Part shown: positions 46,502-58,500 of the stretch, one piece after another
How the letters are laid out: every line of letters starts with the position of its first letter
How positions within the stretch are numbered: position 1 is the first letter of the stretch
Assembly: GCF_009389715.1 (NCBI RefSeq)
Contig: NC_052399.1
Coordinates: forward strand, 13,333,646 to 13,397,645
Source: Phoenix dactylifera
Taxonomy: Eukaryota; Streptophyta; Magnoliopsida; Arecales; Arecaceae
Length of the DNA stretch: 64,000 nt
Direction: 5' to 3'
Notes under the pieces: generated by a model
The model's input: the letters and a program-made list of their open reading frames with translations, nothing else
Database searches by the model: none
What the model was told of the DNA's origin: nothing
Program-made: the position numbers and the translations under genes

Positions 46502-49500
46502 TTAAGGATCACCATTAAATCCAAAGAAAGCTTGGTTCAATATGTCTCTATCATCATCAGGACCCGAGCCATTTGTGGGAGATTTAATGTCATCCACAGC
46601 AAACTGGCAGGGCATGCGAGTACCTTGACCAATGAAACCAAGACTTCTCCCTTGTCCTTGATCCGGTAAAGTCTGTGACATTGTCTCACCACCCCGGATG
46701 TTGCTCAAGTTAGGCAAACCAAGATTTCTCCCTTGTCCCTGATTAGGCAAAGTCTGTGACACTGCACCAGCACCCTGAACGTTGATCAAATTAGGCACGA
46801 GACAAGGTGATTGATTAACAGGACCAATATTCCCATCAGGGGTCTGTGCCCTCCAACCAGTGCTGACATCAGTACAGGATGGCACTGACGAATAAATTGA
46901 TTTAGGAATCGAGTATTTATTTAGTACAGTGATATCTTTAAAGCCTTCATCCGAGACTTGTGCCCGACCCAGTTGTGCATTATTTGACTGAGATGAGAGT
47001 AGGCTGTAGTCCACAATTGCACTGCTGTTCTTATATCTGGAGCTATAGCTAAGTGGGGCAGTACCGCTCCCTTCCTGAAAACTAGTCAACAGCTGCGGAG
47101 GGACTAGCATGCAGTTCTGATTTATGAGACCAGGATCATTTCCACCTTGGAAACTGGTCGATGATGAATTCAGACCTATGAGACTAAGATTATTACCTGC
47201 CTGCATACTGGCCGATGACCTCGGGGGAGCAAATATAGAGGTCTGATTCATAGGAGTAGGATTATTCTCTGCTTGTAAACTAGTCGATGACTGAGAGGGC
47301 ACTACTACAGAGTTCTGATCCACGAGCACAGCCTTCTCCCTTACCTGAAACCTCTTCGACACCTGAGAGGGAAGAACTAGACAAGATGGTTGCACAGTCA
47401 TTGCACGATGGGATTCTGATAGCACAGGATGAGGTTGTTCCTGCTGTAACATCGGGACCAGCAAGTTACTATTCTGAGTGCTACTTAACCCTCCAAGATT
47501 GCTGCCAGAGACCACTGCCCCAAGGTTATTGGAGGACCAAGTAGGAAAACCAGAAGACAAGCCCCTAACAGCTACATTTGATTGAGGGAACTGTCTGGGC
47601 ATGTTGGCCTGGCATTTTCTCAGAGGTTGACCAAACACTATGCCATGTTCCACAGGAACAGATTTAGCTCCCCGAATTGAGGCTTGTGGAAGAATTGGTT
47701 GGTCCATTTCTGGCATTCCTAAGCTGCCAGCAGGTCGGCCTAAGAGCTCATCTTGCCAAGCAGCCAACGTTTGTGGAGGAATTTGACCTGAGATAGTCAA
47801 AGTTTGGAAATCAAGGCTTCCAAGTGAGGGCACTTCTGCATTTGAGCCAGCGCCAGGCAATGAAATAGGAAGTCCAGTGTGGTGTTGAGCTGAACTCAGT
47901 CTCTTCAGATACAATCTGAATTTCTGCACAAGTTCAACAACTTACTAGAAAATTAGAATTATAGACATGAACTACAAGGAAAAACTGAAAAACATAATTA
48001 TGGACTATGTACAGGGAATCAAAAGGAAATATGTTAATGGTTCTATAATGTTCCTGTATCATTTATTTTTAAGTTTTCTTAATATACTTTTCTTTTTTAC
48101 TATCATAGTTCTTTAAGTACAATCAAACTCTGATTCATGCAACCAGCCCATCATTTGCTACATATTATGGTGGACCATGTACAGGCCAAGACAGTTATGG
48201 TATACGAAACTGCTATGGAACCCTTAGATTAGCTACTAAAACTTCTTTCGACCACAGTCATTACTTTCTTTTATAAAGTAATCACATGTCATGTATGATA
48301 TCGATAACAATGTCCTGCATTATCTTCCTTCAGGAGGAAAATCAAGAAAGTGGAAGGCATATAAGGTAAAGAAGCTGTTGAATATTAGGAACATCTTCAG
48401 TAGCATTTTAAGTAACATATTCAGATCTTACCCCTTCAGTAGGAGCAATATTATGTGTTTTGTTAGCAATACTCTTAAGGTGTTCTTCCACCCATATTCC
48501 ACTTAATAATGTTTTCAGAGAGACCTTCACCATAAGATTGTAATCATAGTGTTCCAAATAAATGCAACTCTTTTATTTCTGTTTGTTCCATCTTTTGCTA
48601 TAGATATAGAGTAACTGAAGAAGAAAAGGTGCATCTTTCATTGGCATAATAGAATTTTTAAAGCTTCCTAGATAAGTAAGATTCTTGCTATAGCGTTGCT
48701 GGAAAAAAAACAGAATGTACCAACTTTGCATCATTTATCTCAATTTACTCGTTGATGAACTTCAGCATATGAACTCAGAGTACAAATTTCTAAAGAAAAC
48801 TAGAATATGCAAATGCTTCCAGAATGTCCACATATAAAATCACCTGAAAGCTTAGCTATGCTTTTGCGACCCATAATTCTGACACTTCACATATTACCTT
48901 TTCAACTAGACCCTATGTGCGCTAGTTCAGAAAACCATTATGAAGACATCCTTTCAGTTCCAAGTCTATGCTTATGCTAGAATCCCTTCATCTGTAATTC
49001 ATGTTTGAATAGAGACTGGAAAGGTTATGCATCTCTCATATCTCATACTAATCAACCCGAGCAGCAATGCCATTAATATAGCTGACTGCTGATACTGTGT
49101 AGGAGCTGATATATTGATAAGGAATATTTTTTTTTTCTTTTGTTAAAGGTCCTTATAGTAATCATAGGTGTCTGGAGGGTTTTTATAACAAATAGTCACC
49201 ATAAACTTTTTCTTGGCACCAATTGTTTCTAACAACCATCAATCTTTTTCAAGAACTAATAAAGTGTTTTTTTTTGCATTTCATGTTTTTTATATCACAA
49301 TTTTTTCTTTTATCATAGGATTTGTGTTTTAGAATTTCATATATCATCATTTCCTTTATCACTCATAATGTTGTGAGCATAAAATACTTCAGCCTTTGAA
49401 CTCTTTGAGTTAGATTAATTTGCTATGTTACATAAATCATCTATTCATAGCAAATTCATGTCTCACTTCAATTGATACTAAATCCAGTCGCTGAATTGAT

Positions 49501-52500
49501 GTGAACTTGGATAAAAACTGGGTTACCTTAGTTTTCTTTACCATGAAAGTATCCTCAGTGAAACATTACAAACACGATATTCAACATGTTGATATTTATG
49601 GTGCCAGTAAACTAGTCAGAAATGATCTCACTTGCCATGTTAGTATAGGACACCTTGCACCATACAATTTGGTAGATGCCTTTAATTATGTTATGATCTT
49701 TCAACTGAAATGTTTTGCCCAAGCATAGCACTAAAGAGATTTGGATGGGAGATTTACTAGAGAAACCAAGGCTTTAATAATGCTGATATCACAAAATAAT
49801 GGAGCCTTCTTTTTGAGGTGAAACGAGGGCTGGAGCCACCAATTTATTGAAAGAAATCAAAGAATACAACAGCCTCCGAGGAGGAGGAGTGACTACAACA
49901 CGCACAACCAGAGTTCAAAAAGAAAGAATACAACAGCCCCTTTGAACTGTTATTTACTGCTATAGCAAAAATAGCATCTGTTATGCTGTTATTAGCTGTT
50001 ATAACAAGAAGTAACTGATAATAATGAAAAAAACTAAACCGTTTTTCAATTATGTTGCTGTTCAGTAAATAAAAAAAATTAATTTCTTCCAGCAGATATG
50101 GACATTTGGATTTAAAAATAAATATTTATTCAATTGACAGTGAAAATGCTGACCATTATAATGGAATAATGACTAAATAACAACCATAGTATCTGTTATA
50201 AGTTCCAAAAAATGGCCCACTTGGCCTTCAAGGCTCCCACCTTGATGTTTTGTAGCATATCTGAATATGGAAGATGGGGTTGATTTATGCATTAGTACTG
50301 GATGTTGCCAAGTCATTACCTCCCATTGACAAAATTACATCTTACTTGATAAACCATTTTCCTTTTTCGGATTACAACTATTCTTTTAGATTTCTCCTGG
50401 TATTTATTAGCTATATGAATTTAATGTTTCTGGGCCACCTTGACTCTTGGTTGCCCTCCTAGTGATAAGCTGCCAGGTTGTCCATTGGTACTTGTCTACC
50501 TCCTATAATCTGATAGAACATTAATAACTGTTATTCAAAACCTTGCGAGAAACTTTTCAGGTTTAGGTTGTACATTTTATTTTGTAAAAATAGAATGAGT
50601 ACATCACTACAATGGGTTTCAACTTGCAACCCATTCAAGCTCAAGAGAAATTTGTAAAATATTTAGTTGAGTCAAACTCCCCGACTACAAATAAAAACAA
50701 ACCACCTATATAATTTTCATGACTCTAATTCCTGACAACATCATATTGGGTTTATTTAATTTGGTTTGCTAAAAAGCTTGTTACAAATTACCTAATAAAA
50801 TTTCAAGAAGCTTCTTTAAATGTGATTCCATTTTTTCAGTTCTCAATAATTTATACGTAGAATACCAAAAGGAGTTATTCATGTTCAAGCGAGTTTCAAC
50901 AATACCATTGTAACTGATGCATAAAAGCTTCTGGTTTTTCATATTCTGGTCTGAAAATTGAATGTTTTGGTTCAAATCTAGATGAACAAAGATTTATACA
51001 GAGTACAATATAGAGTTCCAACCTCCTCATAAGTTTACTTAAATTGTAATAATTTTTTATGGTAATATTTCACTAATGGGCAACATACTCCATGGCATAA
51101 TATATTCTTTCCCAAGACATTACACAAACAAGGTTTACAACTTCAGTATGTGAAGACTAACCATTAATCTTAGTAAATGGTAAATATCCAGGTAATCATC
51201 CATTACAGTATCCCAATTACAGATAAAAAGAGCTGGTGTAAATTATCTCATTTTGATCCATACAAGAGCAAAGAATAAGATCTCTGTTAGTTTTATGAGA
51301 TCAGAAGTTTCAACAGCAAGGATAACTGAGCTGTTCTGATAAACCGGTCAACAGAAGAACAAGAAGTATGGTATATTTCACATTTTCTAGCCAGAACATA
51401 AAGTTATATGGACGATTGGTAAACAATGAGGAACTAAGATAAGAAGAACAATAAGTTGCTTCAAAAGAAAACTCAAATGTAGCTCAAAGTCAAACCTGCA
51501 AATGGCTCGCAACATTTTCTCTCGTCAGACCTGGAACATCCATCAAGTCAAGAATTCTCTTGGGGACAGCCCCTGCAAACAATTCAGCAAAATTCATCAG
51601 TATAATATAGATTAACAACTCCAATTTATATTCATGAGGTCAATCTTAAGTATCATTATTGTAAGCAAAGCAACCAAAGATAATGACTAAATACTTCTTT
51701 GGAACTCATAATTCAAACAATATGAGGCAATGATACAAGGATAATAAAGGGTTGTAAGATACAAAGATAATAAAGGGTTGTAAGTAGTTCTCACTGTCCA
51801 CTCCAAGCTGGTTTACAGCATTGACAAATTGTTGATGAAGTTCCACAGACCACACTACACGTGGTTTCTTTGATGAAGAATCCATATTGTCTGGTTCCCC
51901 TTCATCATCTTCTTTACAATCTCTTCTCTTTTTCTGAGATTTGCAGATACTATCAGTTGCATCATTTCCTGAGGAAGTTTTTTCAGCATCATCAATGACT
52001 TGTCTGTTATGGTCAGTGTCCTCAAAGCTATCTGAATGTTCAGCTTCTCTGTTTTCTTTCCACTTCTTTCTAACAACATGCTGCCATATGTTTTTCAGCT
52101 CTTCCATGCGTACAGGCTTAGCTAAATAATCACAAGCTCCGTGCTTAATTCCTTGCATCACAATACTGGTTCTCATATCAGCCGACATCACTGCAAATCG
52201 ATAAACAAGACTAGTAACTTTTCTAGAATAGAAGAGATAACTTTCATATAAAAGGAAGAGTACTTACTGATAACAGGAAGATCCATTTCAAGACCAATAA
52301 GTTCAAGCAGTTTGAAACCATCCATGTCAGGCATATGCACATCACTTATTACCACATCAAAACCACCCTTACTCTCCCGCAGAATAGATAATGCTCTTGT
52401 AGCCATAGTACAAGCTGTGACTGCCCAAAAGAAAGTGCTTCAGTTTTACTTACTCTCATCCAAAGAATTAAGTGATTATGAAAGTAAACTAAAGATCATT

Positions 52501-55500
52501 TCCCCTCTACAAGATTGTAAGCAAGGTATCAGCATAGATAATGAAATCTGAAAGACATCAAAGGAACTTCAAAATAATTGAAGTGCTTTCTTAGAAGTTA
52601 CATTGTTTATATTTTGCACAAGACTCATAAATGCCAACATACCAAGGAAGTGATTTTGCAAGCATCATTTGGAAAAGGCCTCAAATATTTTACACACAGA
52701 TTCCCTGTAGTTTGTTTCACATAAAATGAGTTTTGGTAATTTATAAGTTGGAGTTACTCACAAGTGAAAAGAACACGACAGTTTTACTTGAATTCATTTT
52801 ATTTCCTCCAAGAAACTAGAAAGAAATTAACTTATCATGTACTGATTACTGACAATCACCATCACACATATAGTTCACTTAATCCAAACCATGTGACTCC
52901 AAATAACGGCTTCCATGCAGCCCATCTTAAGTAGCCTTCTCTTAAAAGGAGGCATCCCTAGCCTTCTCTTTCAGCTCAAGAGTGCCTGGATTGCTACATA
53001 AGAAAAGATCACATGTTTTAGTACACAAGCATTGAGATGCCAATATGATGCAAACTGCGATCCCTATGATTTGTGCTCATAAGATGGCTACTGGCTGGAA
53101 CACCCCATGCATGCGACACTTAAATCCTTGTCCGCTAATATGCAACAAGAGACATCTGGCTGTCTGTCGTGATATTCAACCATAGCCATGTGGAGAATGG
53201 AAATCGAAACAAAAAAGATCTGGCATGCTGGGAAGGCCAAGCATCATTTATAAGAACTTGATAAGAAAGAAAATTCCCCCTTGGAAAGCTGGGCGCTAAC
53301 TATGGATTTGCATGATGAGAGGATGAAATTTGAAAAAAAACGGAAACCAAAGATTTTATAGAAAAATCAAAAGGAAAAAAGGAAACTAAATATTCACAAT
53401 AACATCCATCTAGGTCCTCACACACAAAATCAAGGTTATATGTGCTTTCAATCTTGTGTACCACAGATGCCTGAAAGTTGCTAACAAATATCAAAGAGAG
53501 GATCATATATCACACTTGAGTTGGTCAAAGGCTGATGATGTATGCTTATTGTGTTGTACTATACCAACACATGGCATGTTCTAGCACAAAAAGTTACACA
53601 ACCTTTGCAACAAAATAGATTGCTTTATACGCTTTTCCTTAAGTAGAACTCAATTTTCTTAAGCACATGTTAATTCTTACACGATTTATATGGTGTATTG
53701 CAAATTCTAAACAAACGAACACAGCCACTTACTAATTTATAAAATTCTAAAATCACAAATCATACTAGATATCTTTCTTGATTTTTGTTTAACATACTAA
53801 TTGCATAATTCCAACTAATCTATATTTTTCCATGTTAGTAAGACATTGTATATGTACTGCTTTTTAAGGGAAAAAGAGGAAGCTTTCTAGACCTTTTTTG
53901 GGGAAAGGGAAGGGGAGTCCCATACAACTATGCATCTCAAAAGCAATGCCTCGTCACTTCGACACACATTGATACAAGCCAATATGGAAAGATATGAGTT
54001 TGCATGGACATGGACAATTATAAAGGGACGCACCCTTGTATCATGCCAATAAACTTCGAGCATAATATGTAACATAGATATCATGCACTATGGATGAACA
54101 ATCCAATCCTTGAGAAAATGAAGTGGGTCAAGAATATTGTGATCATTATGCATTACTCCATCCACATTGATGAAACCCCTAGCTATAAGTTGGATCTAGC
54201 ACAGTTCTAAGCAATGTTGGGGAGATAAATGATGAACTATTGGTGCCAACTGGGATAGGGTTTTCCCTGTTAAGGAAATGGAGTGGGGGTTTAAGAGAGG
54301 GATCTCATTCTCATCCTATTTAGTCTTTTGGTAAATGACCTCTTGATTTTCCTAGCACTTTATTTTTAAAAATCTACTTTTCTTAAAGCTTCCCAGGTTT
54401 CAATTTTAGTATGATCACTTCAGATTTCTATCTTTTCTTTTTAATATTCAGGGAACATGATAACTGGTGAAGAAATATATCTCGATCTTCTCTATCAGGA
54501 AAGTTGTGGTACTGTAGAGGGAAAAGACATTTAAAGGTTTTCATTGCTTGATCGTCAAGCATAAGCATGGATTGTAGACATGACTTTTTTGCAAATTATT
54601 TAGAGTTATAATTGTCAAAAATAATTTTACTTAAAATACCATATAGTTCTACCTAAAGTGTATTTTTGTAACAATAAATGACCTTACCCTTATTATTTCC
54701 ATCATATAAATAATATATTTAGTAATTTTGACATTTCTTCCTGTTTATGACATCATAAATTGATCAACCAGCAAATGAATTGTTGACTTGTGATCTAGCC
54801 ATCAAATCAAGCTGACAAGTAGTCCAGTTTCAAAATATTTGGTCTCATTAGCATTTTCTTTTTAATCTCAAATCTTATGTTACATGAACTCAAGCACAAC
54901 TTTCATGTATCATTATGTGTCTAAGCATTGGATACTTCTAATTTTAGAATCTCTTCCTTTGGTCCCATAACCCATATCCATTTCTCTGTCACATGTGCAG
55001 ATATTTTGGTAAACTGAAGGGTCCTAGTAATGTAGCTCAAGATGATACAATTAATTACAATATGGGTTTTGGTAATATTTTTAAATTATAATGTGATAAG
55101 AATGTGTATTTCTATCCCCTAACTACTTTTCTCAGAAGGTTTTATTCAAGTTTCTCCACTAATATCAATTATCAGTTAGGTGAAGGAATTAGGATTTACA
55201 CCACTTTCCATTGTTCCCCAAATTTAGTAAATGAATATTTTGGTTTTTTAAAAAAAAATCTTTGATAATGCATATATGAAATTGACTATATAACATTGGC
55301 AAGAAAGTACCATTCTATTACTCCAACAAAATAAATTTCATTCTTAATATTTATCATAATCATATACCAAGATAGATATAAATGTATTAACTTGATTAGA
55401 CTCATGGACTGTCGTACCATCCTAAACCGCCAGATACAGTGCGTACCATACCGTACTAGATCGAAATCAGTATGAAACTCATGTTCAGGTCGATACGGAC

Positions 55501-58500
55501 CCCATACGAAGGCGTGCCGAGGCATACCGAGATGTATCGTGGTATGTACTGACCCATGATGAGGCATTGTACGATAAAAAGCAAGAAAAGTAGTATGGAC
55601 AGGGTGCATACTGTACCAACTTGTACCGTACTAAACGGGTAATGTATTGGTATGGTATCTATTACCGAATTGCGGGCCTTGATTAGACTTAGTTATGTCA
55701 ACAAAGCGTCCAATTTCCACTATTAAGCCTAAGAAGATCCTCCTATAAGTGTTTAATTATTGAATTAGAAAATTAGAAGTTGCTAGCACGAATATTGTTA
55801 CTGATTTAAGAGAGAATAATGGAAAGAGAAGGGTGGGTGGCGGTGGGAAAAAAGCCATGTACCCCCCTTACCCAAGACTTCTTTTCTTATTAGACCTCTT
55901 GCCAGCCGAAGACACCTTTCCTTACTTAGGGAAAAGAAATGCGGAGGTCTAACATCCAAAAGCCTAAACTGATATGCTAGGCATTTAGTATTATGCATAA
56001 TAAGATACCGAGAATCCTTCCTAGAAGAAGTCTTACAGCGAGCATACTTACTTCAAATTTTGAAAGCCGTGTTCGACATCACTGTCACTTCTCTTTTTTT
56101 AAAAATTTGAAAACAAAAATTTTCTTTTTGTTTTTTTTCAAAATTTCTGACAATATAAACATGTCTGATTTATTATTTTTTACTTTTTCGCAACAAAAAA
56201 TAGAAAAATATTTTTGGTAAGCAAAAATTTCAGAAAATTCAAAATGAACAAAGTGGCACTTGTTCCTTCCCAAAAATCCTAATCAGAGCTCCGATATCTT
56301 GTCCGATTTTCTTGACAATCTTTCCCTCTTCTCATATCTTGACCAAGCGTCGTCAATCCTAGCCACTAGAGAAAAATTTGAAGAAAAAGGAAAATGAAAA
56401 CTCTGCTTCTTGCCAACCATATCTTCCTTCCCAAACCTCCACCTTTGAAACACAAATCAAGCCCTTTGTCATGCCCTACCTCTTGCTGGCAGAGAAGAAA
56501 AAGTAGAAAAAAAAAAAGATGCCCTCTTCTTAAAGGACCTTTTCTGGGACCACCGACGCCAAGCACCAGACCGCTATTCCTAGCAACCTAGCCCCTTGTT
56601 GCCCTATGCCACCATGCCACTGCCTACCCACCCTTATCTTGCACCTCGGCCAAGCCATTGCCTATTTGCTAAATTGATCTCGAACGTTGAAGTTTCTCTC
56701 TGCTAGTGAGAGTTTGGAAGTAGCGGAGAGCTCAATTAAATGGTGTTCATGTTTCAAAGGGGGAGACTTCGGAAAGGAGATATAGTGGGCAAGATGGAGA
56801 TTTTTTTCTTTAAATTTTTCTTTATTAGCAAGGGGCCAAGAGCGTTGGGCATGGTGGAGGCTTTGGTTCAGGGCGTCGATGTTCCAAAGAGTAGGCTTCA
56901 AAAGGAAGGTATGGTGGCAGAGAAGGGTTTCTATTTTTTCCCGATTTTTCTTTTTGTTGGCAAGTGTTGAAGCTGTCAGAGCCATAGAGGGCTCGATTTG
57001 GATGGGACGCTTGGGAAGAGCTGTAAAATCAGAGAGAAGGGCTCATGCTCCGCCACCTCTTTATCATTTCCTTCATCACCCTCTCGTCGTTTCTTCGGTA
57101 GCGCCTTGGCAATGACAATGATGACACAATCCTAGAAGCCCACCAGGTCTTGTCCTCCAATCTTGGAGCTAGTCTCCTCGTAGAACTAGTGGACGATAAG
57201 CCGCCCTTGCCGATGACCTCGTTTGTCAATAGGCAAAACAAAGGAAGCAAAAGAGGGTTTTGTTCGGAAGGGCTTCAGCATCGACAGTGGAGCCTGGAAG
57301 GGGGCATAATAGAGAGTGCAGGGTTGCGCTTGGCAATGGAAGCAGTGGTAGCGACGGAGAGGGAAGGGAGAGAGGTCGTTGGGGTTGTGATTGGAGAGCT
57401 CGAGGGGCCGCTTCATGGTTAAGGATGCTTCAATTACTCTCTCTTGCTATCTCTCTCTCTCGGTATATCTAAAACCTCTCAATTCTAAACCTTGGTCATG
57501 GAGCCACCGGAGGACAGGAATCTCGGCAAGGTGGTGGCGGTTGAGGAGGGAAAGGAGACAGAAAGGAGGGTTTGGGAAGGTAGGGAAGAAGAGAAGAGAG
57601 AAATTAATGATGGGAGCCACGTGATATAAGGAGTTGGTTTCATGGCCCAAAGGTAATGGAAGCAAAACTTTCCACTTTCACTTTTCCATAAATTATGTAA
57701 CTCACTTTTAAAAATAAAATTAAGGGAATGAAGCATCTTTCTTACATCAGATTTTTGTGTTTTTACTTTTATAAATAAAAAATAGGAAAAAAGTGATATC
57801 ATACAGTCCTAAGATTGCTAGAATTTTCAACAAGAAAATTGGCTAGATTCCTCCCTTTGAACTTTAACATCAATTGGGTAACTAAAATAGACGATCTCTA
57901 CAATCATAGTTACTGCATTAATCGCTCGTTCAATCAATGATTTACCAAGTATGAATTCTTCAATCAAACTCAAGATTTTGATGATAGATTGTTAAATACC
58001 CTTGCCTCCACAAGATTTACAATCTCCATCCCCCTCTTGTCATTCTATGGCCTGCAGATGTGCATTACTCATGGTACATACAATATTGCTATCATTTACG
58101 TATCAAAGTTCATACTTGTCCATCAACTTGAGTTGTTCAACATAAACAACCTAGTTTATTCTCCCAATGGCAGCAACTAATGTGATCGAAGTTGAGAACC
58201 ATCATATTTTTTTTCAACTTTTTCTAAAATTCTACTATTAATAGAAGTTGGGTACCATAAAAAATGTTTTTCTTTCTCATATTATGATAAGAGAATCGGA
58301 TTCTCCTAGAATTATAAAGACAAGGAAGTATTTTAGGGGCCTGGGGGAAAGAGCTGCAACATTATTTTTTAAAGAGGCCTTCAAAGAGTTACACTTTCTT
58401 CAAGTCAGTGTTCTGAAACCTGACCAACTCACACAGGTTAACTAGAATTTTTTGGCTTTTAATTTGGTAAGATCTACGAAGGTCGGCAGGAAACTTGATG

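Noticed and set aside
55286..55609. 107-codon minus-strand frame rich in His, Arg and Tyr
   Set aside because: Product of the GTAC-rich repeat in an intron.
56366..57422. Several Phe/Lys-rich frames in intron 1 of the response regulator
   Set aside because: They follow the inverted and tandem 125-bp repeat units and disagree in frame between units; no evidence of coding selection.
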